A stretch of 42,705 nt of DNA from Nodosilinea sp. LEGE 06152 (GCF_015207525.1 NZ_JADEWR010000006.1:1-42705), one strand, 5' to 3'; positions 16,259-24,780 are shown, numbered from the stretch's first letter. Numbers and translations are program-made. The notes: generated by a model not told the origin, from the letters alone.

Positions 16259-16546
16259 ATGACCAAATTTGTGCTCTACAGCAAGCCCGGCTGCCACCTG
16301 TGCGAAGGACTCGAAGAAAAACTCGTGGCCGCCGCCCACCTGCCCTTTGAGTTAGAGGTGCGCGACATCACCACCCGCGACGACTGGTTTCAGCGCTACC
16401 AGTACGAGATTCCAGTGCTGTGCTGTGTGCAATCCACCGACGCTGGAACCCAGGAAATTCCGTTGCCGCGTCTGTCGCCCCGGGCACCCCAGGCCAAGGT
16501 GGAGCAATTGATACAGACTTATGTGGGCCAGAGTAAGGCAGAATAG
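16259..16546 (+). CDS. glutaredoxin/thioredoxin-fold family protein (DUF836-like)
   Basis: A 95-aa protein with a C-x-x-C motif near the N-terminus (KPGCHLCEGLEEKL), a cis-Pro segment (YEIPVLCC) and the compact thioredoxin fold of the glutaredoxin-like DUF836 family. It is probably a cytosolic thiol-disulfide protein, with no known client. It ends 31 nt before murE and is likely co-transcribed with it. Confidence 0.85.
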   Translation: MTKFVLYSKPGCHLCEGLEEKLVAAAHLPFELEVRDITTRDDWFQRYQYEIPVLCCVQSTDAGTQEIPLPRLSPRAPQAKVEQLIQTYVGQSKAE

Positions 16547-16577
16547 GGCAACTTCAATGATGTGAGGAGTTGCTGAC

Positions 16578-18083
16578 ATGAAGCTGCGCCAACTGCTTGA
16601 GGACCTGCCCGCCGGATTGATCGACGCCGGATTTACGCTAGCCGAGGGAAACGATCCTGACGTCAAGGGGCTGTGCACCAATTCCCACGCCTGCCAGCCG
16701 GGGGATGTGTTTATTGGCATGCCGGGCACTCGGGTCGATGGCGGTGAATTTTGGCCCAGCGCTGTGGAATCGGGGGCAGCGGCGGCCTTGGTCTCCACCC
16801 AGGCGCTGGCAAACCGCCCTGCTGACGGCGACGCCTGCGTGGTGCCCATGACCGACATGTCGGTAGCCTGTGCCGAAGTAGCCGCCCGATTCTACAACTA
16901 CCCTGCCCGACAGATGGGGCTGGTGGGGGTAACGGGCACCAACGGCAAAACCACCACGACTCACCTGGTTGAGCATCTGCTGAATGCTGCCGAGCAGCCT
17001 ACGGCGCTGCTGGGAACGCTTTACACCCGTTGGCCAGGGCACCAGCAGACTGCCCTCTACACCACCCCCTTCGCGGTCGACCTCCAGGCGGAGTTGGCCA
17101 AGGCGCGGGATGCGGGCTGTCGCTACGCGGTGCTAGAGGTCAGCTCCCACGCGCTGGCTCAAAAGCGGGTGTGGGGCTGCCCCTTTGAGGTAGCGGTGTT
17201 CACCAACCTGACCCAAGACCACCTCGACTACCACCGCGATATGGAAGACTACTTCCAGGCTAAGGCGCTGCTGTTTGGCGAGGGCTATCTAGCGGGGCGC
17301 GCGGTGGTGAATATCGATACGCCCTACGGCGATCGCCTGGTTGCCCAGCTACCCCCAGAGCGAGTGTGGACCTACAGCACCCAGAATTCCAACGCTGACC
17401 TCTACACAGGCGATCTCACCTACCAGGCCAACGGCGTCACCGGCACGCTCAAGACCCCCGCTGGCACTGTGCCCTTTAGCTCGCCGCTGGTGGGGCAGTT
17501 TAACCTGGAGAATTTGCTGGCGGCGGTGGGGGCAGCCCTGCACCTGGGCGTTTCTCTAGACACGATCGCAGCCGCCCTGCCGAGCTTTGGCGGTGTACCG
17601 GGGCGCATGGAGCAGGTGAAGGTGTCTGAGACCCAAGACATCAGCGTAATTGTGGACTACGCCCACACACCGGACAGCCTGAAGAACTCTCTACAGGCGG
17701 CGCGCCCCTTTGTGCCGGGGCGGCTGATCTGCGTGTTTGGCTGCGGCGGCGATCGCGATCGCACTAAGCGCCCTCAGATGGGCCGCATCGCCTACGAGTT
17801 GGCCGATGCGTTGGTCGTCACCTCCGACAACCCCCGCACCGAAGACCCCGAGCAGATTTTGCGGGATGTGGTGGCGGGCATTCCCGCAGAACTGGAGGCC
17901 GATCAGGTGGTGGGCGATCGCGCTACCGCTATTCAGGCCGCGATCGCTATGGCTCAACCCGGCGACGGCATTCTAATTGCGGGCAAGGGGCACGAAGACT
18001 ACCAGATTCTCGGCACCGAAAAAATACACTTTGACGACCGCGAACAGGCCCGCCATTTTCTCGAAAAACGGTATATGGGCTAA
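16578..18083 (+). CDS. murE: UDP-N-acetylmuramoyl-tripeptide synthetase MurE, meso-DAP type
   Basis: A 501-aa Mur ligase, which adds meso-diaminopimelate to UDP-MurNAc-L-Ala-D-Glu in the cytosol during peptidoglycan synthesis. The ATP P-loop GTNGKT is at 120-125, the catalytic His/Asn-rich central region LEVSSHALAQKRVWG follows, and the DNPR motif at 417-420 identifies diaminopimelate rather than lysine as the third amino acid. Length is normal and all three Mur domains are present. GAGGAG upstream supports the start. An inverted repeat follows the stop. Confidence 0.97.
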   Translation: MKLRQLLEDLPAGLIDAGFTLAEGNDPDVKGLCTNSHACQPGDVFIGMPGTRVDGGEFWPSAVESGAAAALVSTQALANRPADGDACVVPMTDMSVACAEVAARFYNYPARQMGLVGVTGTNGKTTTTHLVEHLLNAAEQPTALLGTLYTRWPGHQQTALYTTPFAVDLQAELAKARDAGCRYAVLEVSSHALAQKRVWGCPFEVAVFTNLTQDHLDYHRDMEDYFQAKALLFGEGYLAGRAVVNIDTPYGDRLVAQLPPERVWTYSTQNSNADLYTGDLTYQANGVTGTLKTPAGTVPFSSPLVGQFNLENLLAAVGAALHLGVSLDTIAAALPSFGGVPGRMEQVKVSETQDISVIVDYAHTPDSLKNSLQAARPFVPGRLICVFGCGGDRDRTKRPQMGRIAYELADALVVTSDNPRTEDPEQILRDVVAGIPAELEADQVVGDRATAIQAAIAMAQPGDGILIAGKGHEDYQILGTEKIHFDDREQARHFLEKRYMG

Positions 18084-18092
18084 CTCTTTTGC

Positions 18093-18146
18093 CCTAAAAT
18101 GACGGCGTTATGTGAATACACGCAACATTCTCGCCGTTATTTTAGG
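18093..18146 (+). terminator. inverted repeat after murE
   Basis: CCTAAAATGACGGCG (18093-18107) pairs with CGCCGTTATTTTAGG (18132-18146) across a 24-nt loop. The single mismatch is a G-U pair in RNA. It lies 10 nt past the murE stop and may end or process the transcript. No U-tract follows, so a dispersed palindromic element is an alternative. Confidence 0.5.
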
Positions 18147-18227
18147 TGGTTAAAGATACCCTAATAAATGCCAGTGCTGATTCATATATGGCTCAGTTCT
18201 GGCCCGGCCCCGGCCCGTTGGAGCACC

Positions 18228-19745
18228 ATGCAGTCTTACCAAGAGCAAGAGGTGTCGCTACACCGGCTGCTTCAGTTGAGTGCAGCAACCCCAGACTACG
18301 TACAGGTTAAACCAAGAGGGTTTAGGGCAATTCTGCAATCGACCGTAGAATTTCTCGAAGCTCACGATATTCAGGCGAATCTGCTGGTAAAGCTACCTGT
18401 GGGAGACGCCTGGAACGAAGATGTGTCGCGCTATAGCCAGGGCCTAGCGTCGCCTCACCAGGTATTTCGGTTTGTGCGGCTCGACTCGGCCCCGTCGCCC
18501 TCTGGTTCTGAAGACGTGGTTTTGCCCCTCAGTGCAGACCACACCTGGCGAGGCGACTATTTTGTGGTGGTGCAGTCTGAGACTTTTGCGGCGATGGTCG
18601 TGGCCCATCGCTTACAGCCGCTGTCGGCTACGGCCCTGGGCGATGGTAAACGACCATCGCCAGAGGCTCAACCCCCCCCGGAGGCCGACGATGACGAGGA
18701 TGGCTCTCCTCAGCTAGAAGAGGCCAGTGCGGTGCGGTCATCGTACCTGTCGGTGTGCTGTTCGGTGAACCCCGATTTGGTCGCCATAGTAGTCAGCGCC
18801 ATTTGCCATCAGGTTAACCAAAGCGTTGCTGCCGATGCCGATACCGACCTGGCTGCACTAACGCAGCAGTGGGCTCAGATCAGGGCAACTCAAACCCTCA
18901 CCCCCGCCTACCTGACGCTGGTCGATCGCTGGCTAAACTGGCAGCTAGCGCGCCAGGAGCATCTGCGCCAGTCGGCCTCGACTTACCGCCGTCAGGCCCT
19001 GGGCATGTCGAACCTGTCGACCCAAAATGAGGTGCTGCTCACCACCCTGCGCCTCAAGGATGACTTTCTCAATACTGTGGGTCAAGAGCTGCGCACTCCC
19101 CTGACCACCATTAAAACGGCGCTCACCCTGCTCGATTCGCCCCACCTCAAGCCGCCCCAGCGGCAGCGCTATATGGGCATGATCAGTCACGAGTGCGATC
19201 GCCAGAGTGCGCTGATCAGCGGTGTGCTCAACCTGTTGCAAATGGAAACCAGCGTGGGTCAAACCCAGCTCGACTCGCTGAACCTATCAGAGGCCGTGCC
19301 CCCGGTGGTGAGTACCTACCAACCTCTGGCCGCCGAAAAAGGCATTATGCTGGCCTACACCATTCCCCGCCATGTACCAGCGGTAAGCTGCCCCGGTAGC
19401 TGGCTGCGGCAGATTATGATTCATCTGCTTAACAACAGCCTTAAATACACGCTCAGCGGCGGTCGGGTGTGGGTGACGGCCCGCAGCACCTCAAACTATG
19501 CCGAAATTGAAGTGCGCGACACCGGCATCGGCATTTCGGCCAGCGATTTGCCCCGCATTTTTGATCACTTTTACCGGGGCCGCAACCTGCCGCCTGACGA
19601 AACCGAAGGGGCTGGGCTGGGGCTGACCATTGTGCAGCAGCTGCTGCTCTACTGCGGGGGTACGGTGGTGGCTCGCAGCCAACCCGAAGAAGGCACAACG
19701 ATCGCGGTGCGGCTGCCGCTTCACCGGGGTAGCTCTAGCCATTAA
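18228..19745 (+). CDS. DICT-domain sensor histidine kinase-like protein lacking the phospho-His
   Basis: A 505-aa cytosolic protein. Residues about 25-150 resemble the DICT sensory domain (FRAILQSTVEFLEAHDIQAN). A low-complexity acidic linker, a second sensor-like part, a dimerisation helix pair and a complete HATPase_c domain follow (N box HLLNNSLKYT, G1 DTGIGI, F box, G2 GAGLGLTIV). The H-box reads GQELRTPLT, with Gln286 at the place of the phospho-accepting His. ATP binding looks intact but autophosphorylation at the usual site is not possible. I chose ATG 18228 because GGAG precedes it; ATG 18168 would add 20 residues. It may act as a partner, a phosphatase-type or an allosteric regulator. 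Confidence 0.85.
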   Translation: MQSYQEQEVSLHRLLQLSAATPDYVQVKPRGFRAILQSTVEFLEAHDIQANLLVKLPVGDAWNEDVSRYSQGLASPHQVFRFVRLDSAPSPSGSEDVVLPLSADHTWRGDYFVVVQSETFAAMVVAHRLQPLSATALGDGKRPSPEAQPPPEADDDEDGSPQLEEASAVRSSYLSVCCSVNPDLVAIVVSAICHQVNQSVAADADTDLAALTQQWAQIRATQTLTPAYLTLVDRWLNWQLARQEHLRQSASTYRRQALGMSNLSTQNEVLLTTLRLKDDFLNTVGQELRTPLTTIKTALTLLDSPHLKPPQRQRYMGMISHECDRQSALISGVLNLLQMETSVGQTQLDSLNLSEAVPPVVSTYQPLAAEKGIMLAYTIPRHVPAVSCPGSWLRQIMIHLLNNSLKYTLSGGRVWVTARSTSNYAEIEVRDTGIGISASDLPRIFDHFYRGRNLPPDETEGAGLGLTIVQQLLLYCGGTVVARSQPEEGTTIAVRLPLHRGSSSH

Positions 19746-19774
19746 AATGGTTGGTTTAAACGGCGAACTTTGCC

Positions 19775-20686
19775 TTGGCGTTACCTAAACCTGCCGCCCC
19801 AGACCGCCAATCTGACGACAAGCTTGGCCCCATCTATGCCCTGCTTGCCTATAGCACCTGGGGGCTATTGCCTATCTACTGGAAGCTTTTTGACGCGACC
19901 CCTGCCGTGGAAGTGCTCAGCCACCGCATGATTTGGTCGGCGGTGTTTCTCTGCGGCATTCTGGTAGTGCAGCGGCGGCTAAGCGATCTGCTGGCGCTGC
20001 TGCGATCGCCCCGTCGGGTGCTGGTGCTGCTGCTTACGGCCAGCCTGCTGACCTTTAACTGGGGGCTGTACATCTACGGAGTAAACAGCGATCGCGTCGT
20101 TGAGGCCAGCCTGGGCTACTACATCAACCCTCTGGTGACCGTGCTGCTGGGCTTTGTGTTTCTCAAAGAACGCCTGTACCGAGGGCAGCAGGTGGCCGTA
20201 GCCCTGGCGGTGGTGGGGGTAGGTTACTTTGTCTGGCAGCTGGGCACTGTACCGTGGATTGCTCTGGCTCTGGCGATCTCCTTTGCGTTCTACGGGCTGC
20301 TGCGCAAGGTGGTGGCGGTGGCTCCCCTGGTGGGTTTGGCGGTCGAAACGCTGCTCATCACACCGATTACGCTGCTGTTTGTGAGCTGGTTGGGCGCTAC
20401 GGGGCAGGGCCATTTTGGCCAGGGCTGGCCGCTGACGCTGCTGTTCGTTGGAGCCGGGGTGACCACATCTATGCCCCTGCTGTGGTTTAACAATGCGGCT
20501 AAGCGGCTGAAGCTCGCTACCCTGGGCTTTTTTCAGTACCTAGCTCCGTCGCTGTCGTTGCTGCTGGGGGTGTTTGTGTACGGCGAGCCGTTTACCCCCG
20601 TGCATGTTGTTACCTTTAGCTGCATTTGGGCGGCGCTGCTGCTGTATTCGGTCACGGCCCTGCGGGCCAGGCCAGGGCAGGTTTAG
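19775..20686 (+). CDS. rarD: EamA-family transporter RarD
   Basis: A 303-aa protein with ten predicted membrane helices in two EamA repeats. The N-terminal YALLAYSTWGLLPIYWKLF and LSHRMIWSAVFL, and GVNSDRVVEASLGYYINPL, are characteristic of RarD, the DMT-superfamily protein historically linked to chloramphenicol sensitivity. The transported substrate is not known. A TTG start at 19775 is used, since no in-frame ATG lies at a sensible position. Its stop abuts the stop of the convergent permease gene with no gap. Confidence 0.88.
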   Translation: MALPKPAAPDRQSDDKLGPIYALLAYSTWGLLPIYWKLFDATPAVEVLSHRMIWSAVFLCGILVVQRRLSDLLALLRSPRRVLVLLLTASLLTFNWGLYIYGVNSDRVVEASLGYYINPLVTVLLGFVFLKERLYRGQQVAVALAVVGVGYFVWQLGTVPWIALALAISFAFYGLLRKVVAVAPLVGLAVETLLITPITLLFVSWLGATGQGHFGQGWPLTLLFVGAGVTTSMPLLWFNNAAKRLKLATLGFFQYLAPSLSLLLGVFVYGEPFTPVHVVTFSCIWAALLLYSVTALRARPGQV

Positions 20687-21592
20687 CTAGCGCCAGTTTT
20701 CGCGGCGCTGAAGGGGGTTCATGAGTTCGTTCAGCCCTTCGCCTACCAGCGACAGCCCCGTCACCATTAGCGTCAGGGCCAGGCCGGGAAACAGCGCCGT
20801 CCACCAGATGCCCGTGGGCAGCGCATCGAGAGCCTGACGGATGTCGGCCCCCCACTCAGGCACCTGCTCGGGCAGACCCAGGCCCAAAAAACCTAGCCCC
20901 CCCAACACCAGAATGGCGTCGGCGGCGTTGAGGGTAAACAGCACCGGCACGCTTTGAATCACGTTGAGAAAGAGGTAACGGGTCAGCACCGTCCAGGGGT
21001 CGGCCCCCATGGCCTGGGCTGCTTCGACAAACAGCTCGGTCTTAACGCTGACGGTGTGGTTGCGTACCACCCGGTAGTACTGGGGAATGTAGGCAATGCT
21101 GAGGGCGATCGCCGCATTCACTACCCCTCGGCCTACTACAAACGCCAGCGTGACCGAGAGCAGTAGCCCCGGCAGGGTGTAGATCGTGTCCATAAAAAAC
21201 AGCAGGGCGCGATCGAGCCAGCCGCCCAGGTAGCCGCTGACCATGCCCAGGGGCACCCCGATCGCCACGCTCAGCAGCGTCGCCAGCAGCACCACCTGCC
21301 AGGCCGCGCGGGTACCGAACAAAGTGCGCGCAAATACGTCGTAACCCTGGCGCGTGGTGCCAAACCAGTGGTCGCCGCTGGGGGGCTGGTGAATAGGGTT
21401 TTGCAGCGCCGTGGTGGGGTCGAGCAGCCAGCCCCAGCTCTGCATCAGGGGTGTCAGCAGGGCAATTAGAATAAACGCCAGGGTAATGGCTAGACCCACC
21501 CACATCAGCACCACCGACACGCTGGCGGCAGACTTAGACCCAGGCTTCCTGGCAAATCTGCGCAGCAGGGGCGATCGCGGAGTGGTAGCCAT
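20687..21592 (-). CDS. ABC transporter permease, OppC/DppC type
   Basis: A 301-aa inner-membrane permease of a peptide/nickel ABC transporter. It has an N-terminal helix (VVLMWVGLAITLAFILIALL) followed by the OppC_N-type periplasmic stretch (HWFGTTRQGYDVFARTLFGTR), then the five-helix core with the EAA loop EAAQAMGADPWTVLTRYL that couples to the ATPase. The other subunits (OppA, OppB, ATPases) are not in the window, so this is an isolated permease gene, which is common in cyanobacteria. Substrate (oligopeptide, metal or other) is unknown. Confidence 0.9.
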   Translation of the reverse strand: MATTPRSPLLRRFARKPGSKSAASVSVVLMWVGLAITLAFILIALLTPLMQSWGWLLDPTTALQNPIHQPPSGDHWFGTTRQGYDVFARTLFGTRAAWQVVLLATLLSVAIGVPLGMVSGYLGGWLDRALLFFMDTIYTLPGLLLSVTLAFVVGRGVVNAAIALSIAYIPQYYRVVRNHTVSVKTELFVEAAQAMGADPWTVLTRYLFLNVIQSVPVLFTLNAADAILVLGGLGFLGLGLPEQVPEWGADIRQALDALPTGIWWTALFPGLALTLMVTGLSLVGEGLNELMNPLQRRENWR

Positions 21593-21810
21593 AGCAGCGC
21601 AGTGAGTGAACAGGCTCTATTATGCCAGAGCCAGGCGCAAAGGCCGGTCTTTAGGGGCGATCGCTCTCCTCCAGCCGCTGACTAGCCCAGGCATAATGAA
21701 GGCAGTCAGACCGCCGCCTGCTGTTCTACCGAACCAAGACCGTGGGTTCAAAAGACGTTGCGGCGATCGCGCTCTAAAGCTCATTTACTGGCCCCACGAC
21801 TGGAGACCCC

Positions 21811-22395
21811 ATGACTGCCATCGATAGCGCTACCCTACCCACCCCCGACCTGCTAGAGGTTGTTGCCTCAGGGGCGCGACTTGAGGGCAAACAGGTCACC
21901 GCTGCGCTGCTGAAGGTCGAGCGGCAGACTAAGCAGCAGCGACAGCAGCTTTCTAGCGAGGCGCTGCTCGGCACCTGGCGGCTGCGGTTTACAGCCCCCA
22001 AAAAGCCCGCCTACAGAGCGGGCCAGCCGACTGGCAGCGGCTTCTACGTGCCTGGGCTGGCGATCGCAACCATTGGCTTTAGCCGCGGCGATGGCGACGG
22101 GTTAGCCATTCAAAACCAGCTTCAGGTTGGCCCCATTCGGCTGCGGTTCACGGGGCCAGCCAAGTTTCTGCCTAAGAAAAACTTGCTGGCCTTCGACTTT
22201 GTGCGCCTGCAGGTCCTGGTGGGTGGTCTCAGCCTGATCGACCTGCCCCTGCGCAGCAAAGCCGCCAAAACAGGCGATTTTGCCGATACCTCGGTGGCCA
22301 AGCTGCCCTTTTTTGCCTTTTTTGCGGCCCAGAAGGGCTACGTTGCCGCCCGTGGGCGCAGCGGCGGGCTGGCCCTGTGGGTAAAGCAACCCTAG
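21811..22395 (+). CDS. PAP/fibrillin-like protein
   Basis: A 194-aa protein resembling the plastid-lipid-associated protein (fibrillin) family found in cyanobacteria and chloroplasts. The LLGTWRLRFTAP segment (about residues 50-61) and the C-terminal RGRSGGLALWVK match the family's ends. Fibrillins are lipocalin-like proteins at thylakoid or plastoglobule surfaces, with roles in photoprotection. No signal peptide or membrane helix is visible. The lipocalin fold cannot be confirmed by eye, and the family call is moderate. Its stop overlaps the stop of the convergent zinc-ribbon gene by 4 nt. Confidence 0.65.
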   Translation: MTAIDSATLPTPDLLEVVASGARLEGKQVTAALLKVERQTKQQRQQLSSEALLGTWRLRFTAPKKPAYRAGQPTGSGFYVPGLAIATIGFSRGDGDGLAIQNQLQVGPIRLRFTGPAKFLPKKNLLAFDFVRLQVLVGGLSLIDLPLRSKAAKTGDFADTSVAKLPFFAFFAAQKGYVAARGRSGGLALWVKQP

Positions 22396-22613
22396 CTTTG
22401 GGTTAGCAGCTGGCCTACCATCAGGGCCAGGGCAAAGGCCAAAAACCCCATCAGCAGGTTGTCAAACCGGCCCCAGTGAGGCTCCGACAAATCGCGGCGA
22501 AAGTCGCAGTTAAGGCAAACGTATTCGCTTTCGCCGTGCCTAACAATGCTGTGCCGTCGACACTGGGGGCACTCGATGTGGGGATCGTGCTGCTGGTGAT
22601 AGGGAACGAGCAT
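22392..22613 (-). CDS. small zinc-ribbon membrane protein
   Basis: A 73-aa protein. CPQC (residues 15-18) and CLNC (33-36) form a two-CxxC zinc ribbon, and a single membrane helix lies at about residues 52-69 (LLMGFLAFALALMVGQLL). The arrangement is a cytosolic zinc finger anchored at the membrane; no function is known. It is convergent with the fibrillin-like gene. Confidence 0.75.
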   Translation of the reverse strand: MLVPYHQQHDPHIECPQCRRHSIVRHGESEYVCLNCDFRRDLSEPHWGRFDNLLMGFLAFALALMVGQLLTQS

Positions 22614-22803
22614 GGGGAGACCTCAGGAAAGATGTAATTTGTATATTAAACGTACTTCATAAGTGCATGCCGACGCTCAGCTCGTGGAGTTGATAAACGT
22701 GGGCTTCTAGTTCTTTGTGCTCTGGATACAGTCTGTGTGACATGCTGGGCCTGAGCAAGCCTGTTCTGGTTCATCCAGAAATGATGCTGTCTTCGCTGTA
22801 TCT

Positions 22804-22879
22804 TTGTATTTCACTCGGGTATCTTATGTATATTGTTCTTGGGTAAGTGCTGTATCCCAAGCGGTTGTAAGGAGAACCT
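22804..22879 (+). promoter_or_regulatory. putative promoter and leader of the RHH/PIN-LeuA pair
   Basis: A -35-like TTGTAT (22804-22809) precedes overlapping AT-rich -10 candidates (TATGTA and TATATT near 22825-22834). CTTGGG (22838-22843) and CCCAAG (22856-22861) form a small stem in the leader, followed by AAGGAG before the ATG at 22880. The AT-rich dyad region would suit an RHH operator. No transcription start was determined. Confidence 0.35.
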
Positions 22880-23401
22880 ATGTCTAGGAAGCTGGTTAGC
22901 TATCGGTTGGCAGACGATTTACAACAGGCCCTCAAGGAGCGGGCGGGTAGCGAAGGTATCTCTGCCACCGAGTTGGTTAATCGCCTTCTCCGCCAGGGGT
23001 TAGCCGACGACGCAGGCGACACTATCCAGCAGCGGATGTCACAGTTGGAGCAGGTATTGCACCAGTTAGAGAAGCGCGTTGCAGATCAGTCTGTAGGCGA
23101 TCGCGCTGAGGGTAGGTTGGCTGCCCCAGTATCTGACGCCCTAGGCGTGCGCTTACTGGCTCTAGAGCAAAGGCTTGATGCGCTGACTACAGGTGTAGAG
23201 GAGGGCTGCCGCAGTCTTAAACAACTCTCTTTAATGGTCCACGATATGGCCGCTAGCGGGCCGTCTCATGCCCTGGGCCAGCCCAGTCCTTACGTATCTA
23301 CCCCAGAGCCAAATGCCTATTCTCCAGAGCTATCGCAAGACGTGGTGCAAATGCCGCTGGCTGCCCTACGCAAATTGCTTGGCTCTGACCCAAGCGACTA
23401 G
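22880..23401 (+). CDS. ribbon-helix-helix (CopG-type) DNA-binding protein with coiled coil
   Basis: A 173-aa protein with an N-terminal ribbon-helix-helix domain (residues about 1-42: MSRKLVSYRLADDLQQALK, then SATELVNRLLRQGL), the fold of CopG/VapB-like antitoxins and repressors. Heptad-rich segments follow (about 50-75 and 90-120), then an acidic and Pro-rich C-terminus (PEPNAYSPELSQDVVQMP). AAGGAG supports the start. The PIN-like gene begins 41 nt after the stop on the same strand, so the two look like a regulatory pair with the order antitoxin then effector. Coiled-coil length is greater than in usual VapB proteins. Confidence 0.82.
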   Translation: MSRKLVSYRLADDLQQALKERAGSEGISATELVNRLLRQGLADDAGDTIQQRMSQLEQVLHQLEKRVADQSVGDRAEGRLAAPVSDALGVRLLALEQRLDALTTGVEEGCRSLKQLSLMVHDMAASGPSHALGQPSPYVSTPEPNAYSPELSQDVVQMPLAALRKLLGSDPSD

Positions 23402-23442
23402 GTGCATTGGCGACCCTGGGAGTTTTCTCACAGGAGTTACCC

Positions 23443-24306
23443 ATGGCAATACGGCGCATTTTGGTGGATGAGGGGCTGCTGCTAGAGCTGTTATTTGGCC
23501 GCCCGCTGCCGCTGTGCCAGGGCGATCGTCTGTGGGAGTTGTTTTTACAGGGCCAGCTGCAGGGGTACGTGACCGACTTAGCTCTGGGTTTGGTGGGGCG
23601 CTACGCGATGCGATCTCGCAAACCGGCCACGATCGCCATAACCCTAACTCAGCTGGGCCGCCTGTTGCGCTGTTGCCCCATAGACCAGACCATGATGCAC
23701 ACGGCCCAGCGATCGCAGCTAGGTCTGCCCTTTGCCCTGCAGGCGGCGGTAGTTGCCCAGCTAGGCCTAGACGGCATTGTTACCCACCGCCCGCTCGACT
23801 ACGTCACCGATACCGGCGAGGGGGAGGTGCCCATCTACACCCCTGGCCATCTGCTGGGGGAGTACGCTGCCGGTTACATAGAAGCGCGTCGAAGTCAGCT
23901 CGAAACCCTCTACCAGGATGATGCTGTAGTAGATCAGCGCTCCTGGTTGGGTCGTCTGGAATATGTAGAGGTTTGCTGCGGCCAAGATCGCCCCACCGCT
24001 ACCGTGCGGCTACAGTCGCCACTGGGTTACACCCACCAGGAGACAGCTTTTGGAGTAGGGCCGGTAGATGCTGCTCTGAGAGCCCTGAACCTAGCGGTAA
24101 GTCACTACATTCCGGTAGCCGACGTGCAGATGGTGTCCTATCGCTGCCTGGCCACCACGGCAGATTCTCCAGTGTCGGCTATGGTTTTGCTAGAGCGACA
24201 GATGGCTCTATTTCCGGGGCGCGGCTTTCATCTTGACGTGGTAATGGCGTCTATTGAAGCCTACCTGAATGCCCTGGGCTATTTGATTTTCTGCGATCGC
24301 CTTTAA
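23443..24306 (+). CDS. fusion of degenerate PIN-like domain and LeuA-type allosteric domain
   Basis: A 287-aa protein. Residues 1-120 follow the PIN fold outline: first strand ILVDEGLLLELLFGRP with Asp9, a YVTDLA strand, and GLDGIVTHRPLDY at the end with Asp119 where many PIN domains read TRNPKDF. The central acidic positions look lost (LPFALQAAVVAQ where active PIN domains have an acidic FEDA-like turn). Residues about 165-287 resemble the regulatory domain of 2-isopropylmalate synthase (ATVRLQSPL, GVGPVDAALRALNLAV, GRGFHLDVVMASIEAYLNA). In LeuA this domain binds leucine and dimerises. ATG 23443 with AGGAG at 23432-23436 is chosen. The role is unknown; a leucine- or metabolite-responsive regulator is inference. 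Confidence 0.75.
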   Translation: MAIRRILVDEGLLLELLFGRPLPLCQGDRLWELFLQGQLQGYVTDLALGLVGRYAMRSRKPATIAITLTQLGRLLRCCPIDQTMMHTAQRSQLGLPFALQAAVVAQLGLDGIVTHRPLDYVTDTGEGEVPIYTPGHLLGEYAAGYIEARRSQLETLYQDDAVVDQRSWLGRLEYVEVCCGQDRPTATVRLQSPLGYTHQETAFGVGPVDAALRALNLAVSHYIPVADVQMVSYRCLATTADSPVSAMVLLERQMALFPGRGFHLDVVMASIEAYLNALGYLIFCDRL

Positions 24307-24323
24307 GCGGTTGCAAAAAATTC

Positions 24324-24353
24324 GCAAAAAAATAGGGTAGGTTCCCCTACCCC
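24324..24353 (-). terminator. intrinsic terminator of the minus-strand hypothetical gene
   Basis: GGGTAGG (24335-24341) and CCTACCC (24346-24352) form a 7-bp stem with loop TTCC. Read on the minus strand it is followed by TATTTTTTT. This is the clearest classical rho-independent terminator in the window, and it lies 38 nt past the stop at 24391. Confidence 0.8.
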
Positions 24354-24390
24354 CAACCAAGATACGTCTTTAGAGCACGCTGCCGCTGCC

Positions 24391-24780
24391 CTAGGCCAGC
24401 GTTTCGGGGCAGTAGCCCAGACCCATCACAAACTGACGGCGAAAGGCTTCGATCTCTTCGCGATCGGGCTTGCCGTGGGAGACAATAGCGACCTGGTAGC
24501 GGCGCATCACGTCGATGGGCGACTGCCCGGTCTCTAGCCCCCAGAGGGCCATGCGCACCCGAATGCCGGGGTCGTAGGCAATACCCAGTTCGTTCATGTA
24601 GGCGCGAAAATCTTCGGCATCGGGAACGCCGATGTTGTCATCCATCTTGACGCGAACGACCCATCCATCAATCTGATGAATCACCGTCATAAACTCTAGG
24701 GGCAATCTCGGGGTGCCCAGTAGGTGTTCAACCACGCGGACGGTCAAACTGGCATTGGCGAGATAGTAGGTGTATTCCAT
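24391..24780 (-). CDS. conserved-looking hypothetical protein, 129 aa
   Basis: I do not recognise this protein. It starts MEYTYYLANASLTVRVVEHL and is soluble, with mixed alpha/beta character (VTVIHQIDGW-type strand, PDAEDFRAYMNELGIAYD helix region, then PDREEIEAFRRQFVMGL). There is no signal peptide, membrane helix or obvious catalytic motif. Codon use resembles the neighbours. A strong intrinsic terminator follows, supporting a real, separately terminated gene. It is divergent from queA (141 nt between). Confidence 0.75.
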   Translation of the reverse strand: MEYTYYLANASLTVRVVEHLLGTPRLPLEFMTVIHQIDGWVVRVKMDDNIGVPDAEDFRAYMNELGIAYDPGIRVRMALWGLETGQSPIDVMRRYQVAIVSHGKPDREEIEAFRRQFVMGLGYCPETLA

